A stretch of DNA of 64,000 nt from Hsuehochloa calcarea (GCA_036346395.1 CM070606.1:15114915-15178914); one strand, 5' to 3'. Positions 43,236 through 55,236 are shown, counted from the stretch's first letter. Notes: generated by a model not told the origin, from the letters alone. Made by a program: numbers and translations.

Positions 43236-45328
43236 TCAACCGGTCCGGAGAGTACGTGTCGGATAGGAGAAGTCAGAGATGTTGAGTGGGTGGAGGTGCA
43301 CCGATGGTCGTGTCGAGGTGCACCAGACAACAAAATATTTAAGCAAATGATCTGACTCAAACATCTGGTGTCGTCGATGTCGTCCTACGGAGGCATCTGA
43401 ACTGGGGGCCACCTGCAATGAAGTCGTGAACGAGTGACCATATAAATCCACTCCCGGATTGTTCGCCCCCAAGGTACGATGTCTGCAACTCTGTCGTGCG
43501 GAGGAGCTCTGGCCTTGGACGTATTGTGTGCCAACGAACTTGGAGGAGCCCTGCCCTGCGTACACTCCAAACCCTAGCACCATGTACTGCTCCCTAGCAG
43601 GAGTTGGGATGCCCGTATCCTCATCAGTGGACATAAACTGGCCGTCACCCCCATGGTCAACTGAAGGCTGCAAGACGGAATGATGTTAGTCAAAATAAAC
43701 ACTCTGGATGTAAACTAAGAATCTCGTACCTCCCAGATGTGTAGTGCGGATGGCGAGGCGAGTGCTAGTGCGTATGCGAGTGCGAGGCGATAGAAGTGAT
43801 GCATCTCGGCGGACTGCGGTGGGAGAATGACATGATGTTAGCGAAACATAAGGTATAACAAAAAAATAGAATATAGATTTGTACATAACTTACCTTACGT
43901 CGATCGGCTGCGGATGACCGGCGAGGCGCTTCTGACGGGCGGTCTTGCTAGGTCGTGATGACCTAGTGGGTGAGCACGGTCCCCAACTTGGTGCCCGTCG
44001 CGCGAGGATGTCGTTCGTCGAACAACGCAGCTCAAGTTCTTTATTATTTTCTTCGAATCCGTGAAGATGTACCTCAAAGAGCTCAACAGCCCTGGTACTA
44101 TGTGTGGGCTACAGATGGCAGTCTCCGATGCGCTTACGATGCGTTGTGCTTGCTCTAACTCTAGTGGCTTACAAAGCAGGTTCAGTAACGAATAGTACAA
44201 ATATCATCAATGAAATGACCAGAGGTTGTAAGTGTCTAACGGTGTCGTCACGCCGCGAAGAGCTGTGATGATCGAATGAGTGGCGGCTCTCCTGGTGCAT
44301 CACCTGCTCTGGGTGCTCCGGTGGAGGAAGGGTGAGTCTGGCGTGCGACCGTGGTACATACCACTGCAGGTACTCACCGTACGTCCGAACATCATACGTA
44401 CGCTGCTCCGGCAAGACCTCCAAGTGTGTCGTCTCCGTCCATGTCGTAATCCACTCGTACTGGACTGCTTGCCAGTCCTCAGCACACCTACCCATCCTCA
44501 ATTGCCTACATTTATAGAAGGATTGATGTTAGAAAATAAGACATAAGTGTAAACATTACTCAGATGAAGTTTGACTCACAGGTTCATAGCTCGCTGCAGA
44601 ACCCTGCCGTCCAGAGGGGGCACAACCTGGTAAAAATGAAACTATCTTATTACGCACTACGGCGTGTAAGGCTCCACCATATGTGCGAACACCAGATGGC
44701 ATCGCCCTGGCCTCTGCATCAGCCAAAGACTTGTAAGGCAGACAATGCTGGGGTAGCACCAATCGCCCTACGTGGTTGGAAATAGGACCCAACCAAAGAG
44801 CTGAAAAAGGTAAGCAACGAGGTGCGTCCTAACGACCTCATCTGGTGCATCCTGCAGGCATTGATTGAAATACCTCAGCCAAGTCCAGGGGATGCCACCT
44901 ACACGCTCTGGGACAGGTATGCCGAACCGATGCCACAACGTGACCTTCGATCCACGGTGTGATGCGGAACAAGTGGCTCACCCTAGATCGAGAGACCGGT
45001 CAAAATTGAGATGTCCTACAGAGTTATCGTCATCTCACCCCATCAAAAGTGGAGGGTGTGCATCTCAGGCCTCCACCTATCGACAAGTGCTGATAGCAGA
45101 CTGGTGTCTAGGGTGAACTGGCATCCGATGGAGAGAAGCCTCGTAATGGGAAACAAGCTCATGTCCTGGAGGATTGGGACGTAGCGACCGTCCGGCTCGA
45201 TAATCCCTCCACGACCGAAGCAACAGGGGTGGAGGGCCATCCGTGTCACCGGCGATCCACAGTATGCACCGGTGGTTCTCATCGTAGAAGGGTTCTAGAA
45301 GCACCAGTAGATACATGGCTTGCAACAA
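43236..45328 (-). pseudogene. Plant mobile domain (PMD) protein gene, decayed
   Basis: Minus-strand pieces in order: FYDENHRCILWIAGDTDG-PPP-like sequence (about 45290), DMSLFPITRLLSIGCQF and LLSALVDRWRPEMHTLHF (45100-45045), WGEMTITL, LPYKSLADAEARAMP (44740), EYLQWYVPRSHARL (44350), and a C-terminal piece to 43236. RWRPEMHTLHF followed by GEMTITL-DIS is the signature of the aminotransferase-like plant mobile domain (PF10536), shared by MAIN-like proteins and by transposons. In-frame stops at about 45043 and 45025 and split frames show it is dead. Whether it came from a MULE, a Ty3 element or a cellular MAIL gene cannot be settled here. Confidence 0.72.
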
Positions 45329-45857
45329 ATGGAATAGACAGAATATTAGTGAGAAGATTGATAATGATGATAAAATACTACAAATTATAAATTATGACCA
45401 AATGAACACTTCAAATTAATGTACACTAATTTACTAGTACAAAATTGAATATGACTACTAAATAGTTTATTTTGCTGCTAAAAACTCCTAAGTGCATATC
45501 GTTTCTCATATGCAAATTAAAGACATTTAATAGTGCATTCAAAGTTCCAGAAGGTAAGGATAAGAAACTAACTACACAAAATGTATGTACTTGATCCATT
45601 ACAAAATTTCATTTCTTTTAGAATCTTTTTCTCCCTTACCCATGCCACAAAAAGGTTACTACTTGACCGCATCAGAAACGGTGCACAACACACACAGATA
45701 TCCTAAGATTTCTCTGATTACAGAACAAAGCCAAGGTAGAATTCATTAGCCAATTATTCAACACTGTAATGTAGTTTTGTGCTTACAAACATTGTTTATC
45801 ATGACTAATTATTTGGTAACTAATTAACGGCGCCTCATGAATTAAAACTAAAGTGTT
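45329..45857. other. Spacer
   Basis: AT-rich sequence with no frame, repeat or motif recognised on either strand. Confidence 0.4.
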
Positions 45858-46864
45858 GGGAATCTTTTGTCAAAAGAATTCCTTTGGTAGAGAGTGGAAT
45901 AGAGTATCTTTTTGTAGACTAGTAGAGTTTCTCTAGATGAGTGTGATTGTTGCTCTCGGGTTGAGCATCGCTTTGATTTTGCCAGTTAAGATGAAGTAGT
46001 TAGTGTGATGATTTGGAATCCTAAAAATTGAGAGAAATTTTAGTCCTAAAAAAAATATTAAGAAAATAATATTTTTTTCGGGTAGTGAAATGCTTTCTTG
46101 ATTCTTGTTTGAACTCTGTGTTTATGACAGAGGTCATTTACACATCAAGTTGGCTTTATGTTGGCATGGTGGTTCTTTCCAGTTCAGGAAAAATAAAAGA
46201 AGTGTTTGATTTGTGCATTTGAGTTATTCCTCCTTTGGCTTACGTGGTGTTTATTTGCAAACTGCTTATTTGGAAAGAAAAAAAAGGGTTTTCGTGATGG
46301 ATCTTCGATTTTGGATTTGACTCTTTTGGGTGGGGAGTTGGCAATGTGTGGTTGCGATGTCAATCCTTTCTTTTCTGTTGGGCTATATTTGTAAAAGAGT
46401 TTGTTTAAAGAGAGTTATGTTGTGCATTCCTAGTTAAGGGAGGTGCTCCTTGTTAAGGAGAAGAGATCGATTGAGAGATAGAACAAGAGTTCTATGTGCG
46501 ATGTGCAGGTTGTGTGGTTTGTACTAAAGTGGAAGGTTGGACCAAGGTACATTGGTTTATTTTTGAAAGTTACAGGAATTTTGGAAGCAGGCGTATCGCT
46601 AAGACCTCACCTTTGAGTCATGTCCGTTGATTGTATCTAAAAAGGTCAGGACAAGTGTAGAGGCGTAAGACGTTAGTTTTTTTGTCAAGGTGCTTTGGTC
46701 ATATCAGTCCGAGAGAGGGGCAACATCGGAGTTGGATTCACGCATCTGCGAGCCATATCCGGAGTTGTTCACGTCGGGTAACAGATTAATTTCAGTTGTG
46801 GTCGTTCTTGCGAGTAGAGAGGTGAGTATAATTCGGGGTCAAATTCTATTTAAGTTGGATAGAA
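45858..46864 (+). mobile_element. Internal 3' part of a non-coding LTR element (copy 2)
   Basis: From about 45890 to 46640 it matches 63300-63830: both have TAGTGAAA-GC then TTGATTCTTGTTTGA, TGTGTTTATGAC, a CGATYGAGAG word, then GGAAGGTTGG and CCAAGGTACATYGGTTT. It ends in a decayed purine tract (AAGTTGGATAGAA) before the LTR. No protein-coding motif. It is the 3' remnant of an element like the one at 57907. Confidence 0.7.
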
Positions 46865-49041
46865 TATGATATCTTGTATTGCTTTAGAGGCGATAGTTGT
46901 ACCAGAAAAGGAAATTAGAAAGTTTAAAAGGGTGTGTTTGCTTAAATTGGAGAACTTAGGCCTTCGGCTTTCGGACCACGGCGTTTTGCCCAAGGGGGAG
47001 CTGGCTTAAGAAGGGGTGAAATCAGCCAAACCCTAACCCCCTTTCCCCATGTGTCACCACCCCTTCCCCTTTGCAATAGCCGCCACCTCTAGAACGTCCT
47101 TCCTGTGAGTGTGCTTGTTGCAGGCACTGCTACACGATGTTGCTACTAGATAACCTTGCTTCATCATTTGTATGGATGCACGATGATTTCAACAGTACAA
47201 GTGAAGGTAAGAGAGAAAAGGAAAGGGAAAGGTCGAGAGAAGAGGGAGAAGAAAAGGAGGAAGGAAAAATTAGAGGAGTCTTGCTGGGATTTCATGTTCT
47301 TCATCTCGGTCTCGAAGGGTGACGATCAAATATTTATTTCCTATCAGTTTAGTGATTCTTCTAGTCGGTAGAATTTGTTTGAATATGTCGATAATCTGTT
47401 GGTTCTGTTGCGCTGTATATTTGGGTTCCAAAGGTGTGAAATTTGGAAATTTCACCTCCTAGAGATTTGTAGAGGAATCTAATAGCTTTCTTTCGAATAT
47501 TTGTTCATGATGATCGGATGGGTTGATTTTTAGTTATGATTTTCGCAAACATCCTGCCTGTTCAGTTCAACAGTTTCTGGCAGACTATAGAGATCGATTT
47601 ATTAAAAATAGTTAAAATCTTAATTAGAGAATTTGACGAACAAAAATTTTGTATCTAGTTCTTTAAGTTTTCTAAGAATCCTAAGAATGCATTTTTTGGA
47701 TAAACTGAACAAAAGTTATGATTATTTTAATTCTGTTGTCCAGAATGTCGGTCAGAATGTGATAGTAGTAGTAATCAGAATATTAAAAATAATTAATGAC
47801 CAAATTAGGGAATAAGACCATATGGATTGTTGTAGATAATTCTTTAAGAATTCTAGAAAGTCTAAGAGGGAAATTTTTGGATAATTAGAGAGGTAGATAT
47901 GATTTTTGTAAGGTGATTGTTCTCTTTGGGACAGAACGGTGTTCAGGGGAGAACGGTGTTTGGGTTGCGAATAGGAGCGATGCTATATATGTATTTATTA
48001 TGTATAGTTATTTGCCTTGAATTGTCTCCTTAGAATGTGTATTAAATTCTCAGTTGGTGGTGTGAACCCGTGGGTAGTGCCCTCTTCCCATCGTCAAACT
48101 TGACACGGTTGAGGCAAGTACAATTAGTGGATAATGTATATGGATGGATGTTCATGCATTGTTAATGATTTACGAGAATGAATGCTTATCTATGATCTTC
48201 TTTGTTAGTTGTCATATACTCGTGTTGATTAAGTGCATAGACTTATTTGCATCATGCATTTATCTTTGAGACTTGGATTGCGTGGTAGCCAAGCAATGCT
48301 ACTTTTGAGGTCTCCATCATGTATTCGACGGGCATGAGGTCCTCGTCATGTATTGGACGGGTATCCCCACACTCATGGAGTGTGGGCTTGAGGTCCCTGT
48401 GCTAAAAGCACAGGTATGGGTATCATCGACGGATGTATACCCGCATTACTACGATATATGAAAGAGAAAGAAAAGTGCATTTGTAGCATGAGCATTGCAT
48501 GGCAAATAAAGTTGAATAGATTTAGTGATATCGTGAATGACTATATGTGACGGGTTTCTTGACATTCAAAGTATGTTATGATGTTTGGTTTATTGATTTA
48601 ATTGTATTTTGCTAAGCCTTGGACTCACGCTTGTCGTTATGCTTTGTTTTAGGTACAACTCGTGGTGACGATATGCATGGAAAGGGCTAGTATCATTGGT
48701 TGCACACTTCACAACGTTAATTGTTATGCTTAATAAATCAACACTTTTAAGTTAAATCGGAGGATCCTGCCCGATACCAGATAATGTAATTTTCTTAGTA
48801 TGACTATGTTAACCCTTGATTTGCTTTTGTTTTATTGTAATAATAGTCGGATAGTAACTCCATGATATCTTTCTAATTTATGTTTTAATTTGTTATCGCT
48901 TTTATCTTACTTGATTACCTACTACATGTTTGTTAGTCTCTTTAACAGGCAAAATTTCGAAGGAGATTCCACCAAATTTAGAAGAAGAAAAAACTCTCAG
49001 TTTATTAACATTTCAGGTTCATAAAGAGCTGAGGTGTTACA
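46865..49041 (+). repeat. 3' LTR, TGTAATACCC family (copy 2)
   Basis: Start is decayed (TATGATATC); end GAGGTGTTACA is intact. It shares the AAACCCTAA-rich region (47030) and the hairpin block (48316-48440) with copies 1 and 3. It is diverged from both. In this copy the first hairpin unit is duplicated (GAGGTCTCCATC and GAGGTCCTCGTC). Confidence 0.78.
48316..48440 (+). other. Conserved LTR hairpin cluster, copy 2
   Basis: CCCACACT/AGTGTGGG (48366-48373 with 48379-48386, perfect), CCTGTGCT/AGCACAGG (48396-48403 with 48407-48414, perfect) and GGGTAT..CATC/GATG.ATACCC around CGACG (48418-48440, one bulge). Stem bases differ from those of the other copies while pairing is kept. Confidence 0.7.
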
Positions 49042-49922
49042 TATTGTGCCGGATCCGATTGACGAAATGAAGGGGCACCATGTCCTCCCGTCGGAGGGGA
49101 GGACGCCGGATCTACTAGCCCGACACCGAGGAAGAAGCACGCAAGGCGGGCGGACCAGGTGGTGCCGCCGTGGGGGATGACTGGATCGCGTTGTGGCCAA
49201 GGAAAGCGGGGCGGGGATGCTGGATCCGGCTGCGGCAGCCTCGACGACGGTGAGATCTGCGAGGGAGAGGAGTCACAGGAGACGCTGGATGTGTGGGAAT
49301 GAACAGCCAACTCTATAGCGGTTGTCTAGTCTCTCTTTGCTAAAGTGTCTACACATGAAATTTCTACTACCGTATTGTCCATCAGCTTTAGAATTTTACT
49401 TAAAGGTCATTGATTTTTAAGAAGGTAATACAGAAAGCAACAAATGTGAAAGAAAAACGAAAGGATTATCTTCCTTGCCCAAGATGGTGGCACTAACCTC
49501 ACGGTCGTCCCAAGTTCCCAACAGCAAGGTCTGATTCAGAAAAAGGTGGGACTCAACATGATTCATCGCGATCAAGTACCTTTTTTTCCCTAGCAAATTG
49601 CTTCAAACCAAGACACAATCTGGTTTGGACAGTCTAGCTTGATTTCCTTGGAATAACGAAATGTCACTGCAAACCTCCAGTACTACAAAAAAATAAATCA
49701 CACTAGTTTCTGAACCGTGGCATGATAATGTTCTAATGGAGTACGATGAAAGCTGATGCTAAACCACTCACATCCATTCATTCCACAATAAATTCACCTA
49801 GCTATGCACGTACAATCGGAGGGCTAAACTATGGTAGACAACATTCACCTCTACTGGTTATTACAACAATTCAAATTTTACAAATGATACACACAGCACA
49901 TACTAGTAGATGACGGGAAAAC
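49042..49922. other. BTB gene 3' flank
   Basis: 49042-49310 is GC-rich, with an unrecognised Pro/Ser-rich minus-strand frame. 49311-49922 is AT-rich and should hold the BTB 3' untranslated region read on the minus strand; no clear poly(A) signal was picked out. A 3' UTR intron is possible because a donor-like GGTGAGT overlaps the stop codon. Confidence 0.4.
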
Positions 49923-50852
49923 TCACCGTCGAGGTTCTACCATCGATCTAACGAAAGACCTTCTCCACCATACCTGGAAAGCTCTAGCAAGGTTCGGGCA
50001 CTCTACTCCTCTATAAGCAAAACACTGAAACCATTCCTCGAATAGACACTGCTGCTGCTTGAGCGGGAGGGTTAGAAGTGCTTGCCCTAGATTTTCCTCC
50101 AATGATCTTACATCTAGACCTTTGGAGCATCGCTGAAGCCAGCCAAAATCCAGCAACATCGGGCTAAACCATCCGTAAAAGAGGAGGCTTCTCAGGTCAC
50201 CACGGCACTGCACTTTTCCTTTGCCAAGCGCAATGAACACACCGGCTGATATTCGGCTTAGCTCGTACCTGATCATTGGTGATGCTTGCTCATGCATTCT
50301 AATGAGCCTGTCTTGCTTTGCCCACAATTCCACAAACTCTTCTGCCATGTCATTTTTTACAAGGATGTCTAAGAGCCAGTTAAGATTCTCTGTTTGCCGA
50401 GATATTCTCTCAATCAATGGTTTACTCCCCGTAATTACCAATGCCTGAGCTGTGTAGTCTGTAGACTCTGTTGCTTCGTCAAAAAGATCCACCAGTGAGT
50501 TCAAACATGAATAACAGATATGGTATAGGCTCTCTTTGTTTAGACCTGCCAAGTCTTTTTGGTAGACTGAGCTTTTGCTTAGAAGACCATTTACCAAAGA
50601 TTGCATGTCTTTTCTTGCACCACTGTTGGTGCTGCTCGTGACAGATTGGATAAGATGCACCGTGAGGTCATCTGAGCTGCTGCAGCTGTGTGGCCGCAAT
50701 CTAGCCAGTACATCTTGGGATATTGCCTCATCAAAATTGCATCTTGCAAAGAGATTCTTCACCTTCTCCTCATCATTCTCACTCCATGGAGCTGCTTCTA
50801 TGTATGTCAAACACAATTTAATTCCTCTGTCAAACATGATTGAAGAAGATAC
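49923..50852 (-). CDS. BTB/POZ domain protein gene, exon 2 (C-terminal part)
   Basis: Opens after a TTGCAG acceptor (rc of 50853-50858) with VSSSIMFDRGIKLCLTYIEA and runs 309 codons to a TGA. It continues the end of the BTB fold into the BACK-like helical region (WSENDEEKVKNLFARCNFDE, YHICYSCLNSLVDLFDEAT, WLLDILVKNDMAEEFVELW), ending FQVWWRRSFVRSMVEPRR. This matches the plant family of At1g63850-type BTB/POZ proteins, thought to act as substrate adaptors of CUL3 ubiquitin ligases. No stop or frameshift. Exons 1 and 2 together give about 552 residues, close to what I recall for the Arabidopsis protein. The TGA lies inside GGTGAGT, so a further exon cannot be fully excluded. Confidence 0.9.
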   Translation of the reverse strand, partial: VSSSIMFDRGIKLCLTYIEAAPWSENDEEKVKNLFARCNFDEAISQDVLARLRPHSCSSSDDLTVHLIQSVTSSTNSGARKDMQSLVNGLLSKSSVYQKDLAGLNKESLYHICYSCLNSLVDLFDEATESTDYTAQALVITGSKPLIERISRQTENLNWLLDILVKNDMAEEFVELWAKQDRLIRMHEQASPMIRYELSRISAGVFIALGKGKVQCRGDLRSLLFYGWFSPMLLDFGWLQRCSKGLDVRSLEENLGQALLTLPLKQQQCLFEEWFQCFAYRGVECPNLARAFQVWWRRSFVRSMVEPRR

Positions 50853-52466
50853 CTGCAATTAAAAGCACAACATTGTTTAGTAAATTCTTTAAGTGATTAA
50901 TTAACAGACATTTAATAAATTCTATAAGTGATTAACTAACCGACAACTATGTAGACTGACCAGAGCAGTTAACTGGATAAGGAATAAGCTAGCAAGTAGC
51001 AAGAACAATTTGCTATGAGAAAATGGGAAATCAAATGACAAGGCGCAAACATAATCAATCATTAATATGCTCAGTAAAGCATCCAAATCCACTCGGTAGA
51101 CAGGTAGAAAGTATTATTTCACCACTCTTTAATTAGATTGCATAATGCAAAAACAAAAGGCGAAGTTCATTCCAGGATCCACAGTGGAACAAAAATAGGT
51201 AAAACAAATCTTCATTGCCTAACATCAGGTACCAATAACTAATTCCAGTGAAATACAATTTGAATTATAGAACTTTTCATGTGACCATCAGCGCTTACAA
51301 GTTGTTATGGATCCAATCTATGTAAGCAAAGTGAGCACAGAACACAATTCCCAGCACAGAACAAGTATGTGACTTGGCAATTACAACTTATGGCAGATTT
51401 AACGATTTCAACATATTGTGCATCAAATATAAAACCATAAATAACATACATTCAAGATGGTTTGATTGATTCTATGTTGAGTGAAAAGGTACATAAACTG
51501 CATAAATAGTGGAGTTATATGCTATAAATATTTCTGACAGTACTTTTACTCACTTATCACTCTTAATACAACTATGGCACAATGCCATACAAAGTTAATC
51601 TTCAGAGCAGAAAATTAAATATTACGTTGTAATCATTGCTGCTTTCCAAAATGACGACAGTGGGATTTTAACCTAAATTAGTTTGACGAATGGAAAGAAT
51701 CCAATGTTGATCCAAGAAGCACTTGTTATTTGTTAACACACTACTCGATAGCTCATACACTTGAGAAACATTTTCAATTAGAATAGGAAAAAATGTATTC
51801 ATTAAAAGTGATCATCAAGAGGATCCAGGTCCAGACAGCAATTATGGACAAATGGAATACTTACTTTTATTGGTGGACCTAGATGCATTTAAACCACGAA
51901 ATGCGTTAGTGGCTGACTTTCATATCTTTCAATTGCATCCTAACTGTCATCAAGTCATGAACTGTGTATGGTCACAAGACTTTCAGACGATGGTACTATC
52001 TTATCTACAGTCAACAAGTTGAAAAATGATTTATACTAGCAATCAACACCATCATCCACACTGGACAATTTACATGCCAAAAGTAGTGCAAAGAAGAGTA
52101 ATCCGCAACATTTAATATGACTATATGGCACCTCTGTAACTTACACTAGAAAACATTAAAGCAACTGTTTTGATGCAAGCCTTAACTAGGTGATAACAAA
52201 ACACTATTATCCCACCCCAAATGCTTCTTCAACCAGTAACTGATTATTATCAATCATCAGCTGTAACTATTAGCTAACAACTAAAAATATGACAAACTGT
52301 GTTAGCTATATTGCCCTAGGATACTAAACAACACTGACTATTTATGCTAACAAAAATGCGAAGATGAGCAACGTGGATGGATATCTAGCGCCAAAATGAC
52401 TTCAGACAACGCACCATTCTGAAAAAACACTACATCTATGAGCAGTGAACACTACTTCTGGCCGAG

Positions 52467-53566
52467 ATGCACCCTCCTCAAACCGTGCACCCCCTGCTGT
52501 TCCTGCCACTCCTACACATGTCCTTGACGCGAGCAAACCATGTCCTTGACGCGAGCAAATCAGCAAAGGTACAAATCCCTAAAAAAAGTGCTTCTTCCGT
52601 TGCTTCTATAGGGAGATCTAGAGATGTACAATGTCACCATTGCAAAGGATTTGGGCACTTGATGCGCGATTACCCAAGTCAACAAGCTTTACTTATCAAA
52701 GAAAATGGTGAGTACACTTCAGCTAACGATATTGAGGAAGAACGTTTTAGTTACAGCTAACGATGCAAGTGATGAAATTGAGGAAGAACAATTAGGCTAT
52801 GAGACATATGACAAGTACCAAAGCCTAGTTGTCCAGCGTGTGATAAGTGCTCAAATGGAGCTTGCTGAATAAAATCAATGCCACACCTTGTTTCAATCAA
52901 AATTCGTCATCAACGAACGTTCATGTAGAGTCATCATCGATGGCGGCAGTTGCAACAACCTTACTAGCACAGACATAGTCGAGAAGCTTGGTTTAACCAC
53001 AACTCAACACCCTCATCCTTACTACATTCAATAGCTAAATTCTTGTGTTAAGTTGAAGGTGCCTAAACTTGTGCGCATACATTTTTCTATTGGATCATAT
53101 CATGACTATGTTAATTGCGATGTCGTACCTATGCAAGTATGCTCGTTATTATTAGGCAGACATTGGCAATATGATATATATATTGCACATTATGGTAGAT
53201 CTAATCATTATACTTTCACTTATAAAGAAAAGAAAATCATTTTGCTTTTAATGTCTCCTGCTGCCATATTAAAGGATGAATTAGAAAAAACTGAGAAAAC
53301 AAGGAGAAGACAAAAGTTGATCATAAGATTATAGCTCCAAGTGAAATTAAATTAAAAGCTTATGTCATGTTAGCTACAAAATCTGATTGCATTGACAAGG
53401 AAAAACATGAATGTCAATGCTATACTATGATTTGCAAAGAATCTTTGTCTCCATTAGAGGGCATTCGAGTTTCTTTGCCTCCTGTTGCTACTTACCTTTT
53501 GCAGGAAAGTGATGACTTCGAGAAAACGATTGAGTCGAGGACGACTGAAATTCAAGAAAGGGAGGA
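52467..53566 (+). pseudogene. CRM-like gag end and protease remnant
   Basis: The zinc knuckle reads CHHCKGFGHLMRDY (about 52632-52673): C-x2-C-x4-H-x4-Y, so the last cysteine is lost. The protease region has VIIDGGSCNNL (about 52930), a stop (TAG near 53032) and CDVVPMQVCSLLLGRHWQYD (53115-53175), parallel to element A at 4145-4385. The pre-RT segment (53367 on) ends ATYLLQESDDF at about 53520, then the deletion joint. Confidence 0.75.
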
Positions 53567-54361
53567 TGGTGAGGACATCAACCCTAAGGATGCAACCACT
53601 ACTTCGACCCATTGTACTGTATCCTGTACTTCAACCACATCTTCTCCAATAGGACTTTCGGCTACTGCACTGCTATATTCCCGAATTAGACCAAGCTACT
53701 TCTACTACTACGAGCCAAGCTACGACTACATGCCATGGTGCTGCGTCTACGTACCATGGTGTTGCGTCACCTATTGTTGGCCCATAAGCTTTGTAATGAA
53801 TGGGCTAACTTGGCCATATGGCCGGACACCTAGGGTTTTTGGTACTATTCACACGGTATTGTTCATATGTAATGAATGGGCTAATTTGACCCATATGGCC
53901 GAACACCTAGGGTTTTTGGTACTGTTCATATGATACTGTTCATATATGAACAGTACCCACAGCCGCCCCTCCCTTCTCCTATACATAGTGGCCGCCACCC
54001 CTCAAGTTTCTTTGGGTTTTGTTGGATTAAAGTTTAGCCTTTGCTACTTTATACTTTGTCCTATTGTACGATGAGTACAACAAAGACATTGTTCTTCGGA
54101 ACCACACTTATCAATACAAAACTATTTCCTATTCGCAATTTCAAATTGCTTATTATCTTATTTTGCTTGTTCTTGATTGCTCAGAGAAGCGAACCTCGTG
54201 TTCGAGTCAACCGCGTTCTTGCACGGTTGATAACGACTCGGTGTGTGGTTTAGCGATTATTTGGTGTTCTGGTCGTGACCGGTTAGAAGCCTACAGCGTC
54301 AAAGCGTTCTCCTCTAAATTGAAGTTATCCTATCGAAAGATCGTGACCCATTGTCTCATCA
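53567..54361 (+). repeat. 3' LTR of the intronic CRM-like element
   Basis: Begins TGGTGAGGACATC after the purine tract. A stretch of about 70 bases containing GGGCTAAYTTG and CCTAGGGTTTTTGGTACT is tandemly duplicated (about 53798-53860 and 53875-53930). The R/U5 half matches 30556-30915. End taken near GATCGTGACCCA. Confidence 0.7.
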
Positions 54362-54377
54362 CAATGTCACTAAATTG

Positions 54378-55121
54378 CAATGTTCACGTAGGCGCTAGGC
54401 GGAAGGCGAGCGGAGGGTGGAAGCCTAGCGCCTAGACGGCCGAACAGAATTAACAGAGAGAGCAAGTGGACAAGAAAAAGGGGAAAAAAGAGAGAAAAAG
54501 CCTGGCTAACTGCTTTGCATGACCGGCCGCCCATAATCTTCTTTGCATGACCGCTATCTCTCTCTGCTACACGATGCGTTCGACCGACGCTCTTATTACC
54601 TTATCCTCTTCACTCTTCCCCTGCTTTCCTCGCTCTCCCTGCAATGCGCCGACACCGACGCTCCCCTGCCCTCCACGGTCTCCCTCTCTCCTTCTCTCCC
54701 CTCTCCCATCCCGCCGACACCAACGCTCCCCTGCCCTCCATGGCATCCCTCCTTCTCTCCCCTCTCCCATCCCGCCGCCTCCTCATCTCCTTCCCGACGT
54801 TGCCCCCTCCCATCAACATAGAGCGGCAGCGGGGAGACAATCCGGTGGTGGAGGGGAGCAGAGGAAAGACAGGGGTGGAGGGGAGCCATTGGCGGTGGAG
54901 GTTGATTCGGCGTCGGCGGTGGGGAAGCAGAATAGGCGGAGGAGAATAGGCGGCGGCGACGTCGATCCGGCTCCACCTAGCTCCGCCCAGTCCGTCTCAA
55001 CACCGCCTAGCTCCTCCTTCGACCGCCGAGGCAGCTCCGCCGCCCAGCCTTCCAATTAGGGGTAAATCGTGGCGGCAGGCTGGCGCCGAGGCGGTCTAGG
55101 CAGCCGCCTAGGGGAACACTG
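54378..55121. mobile_element. Non-autonomous hAT-type element, 744 bp
   Basis: Flanked by the 8-bp duplication CTAAATTG (54370-54377 and 55122-55129). Inverted ends: left CAATGTTCACGTAGGCG, right (reversed) CAGTGTTCCCCTAGGCG. Both features define the hAT superfamily. The interior is GC-rich with a two-copy 65-bp tandem repeat (54647-54711, 54712-54776) and gene-like but unrecognised frames; no transposase. Confidence 0.85.
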
Positions 55122-55236
55122 CTAAATTGTCACCCCTTATGATGGATAACAGAATGTTGATCACTAGCAACAAATACTCCTTTCACAGCTGCATTACCCA
55201 AGGATGAACCAAGAGGGGTCGCTTCCCATTCCTCAC

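Larger units (their letters stand above)
52440..54361 (+). mobile_element. CRM-like Ty3 element, internally deleted, in the intron
   Basis: Contains a gag end, a protease and a 3' LTR, but no RT, RNase H or integrase and no 5' LTR. At about 53520 the frame passes from the pre-RT segment straight to the pol end and purine tract (AAGAAAGGGAGGA), so roughly the enzymatic 3 kb is deleted. It is antisense to the BTB gene. The LTR (53567 to about 54361) resembles 30299-30927. Left and right borders are approximate. Confidence 0.75.
50853..55236 (-). other. BTB gene intron, 4.4 kb, transposon-filled
   Basis: Donor GTGAGG after CTCGAG (rc at 55236) and acceptor TTGCAG (rc at 50853) are canonical and keep the frame (DVLE then VSSS). 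50859-52440 is AT-rich unique-looking sequence with no motif. The remainder contains a CRM-like fragment and a hAT-type element. Confidence 0.88.

Noticed and set aside
44280..44785. Plus-strand frames across the PMD region
   Set aside because: Shadows of the minus-strand PMD pieces, which carry the recognisable motifs.
54543..55059. Frames of 80-170 codons in the BTB intron
   Set aside because: They lie within the hAT-type element, overlap one another in both directions and are Pro/Ser or Gly/Arg runs.
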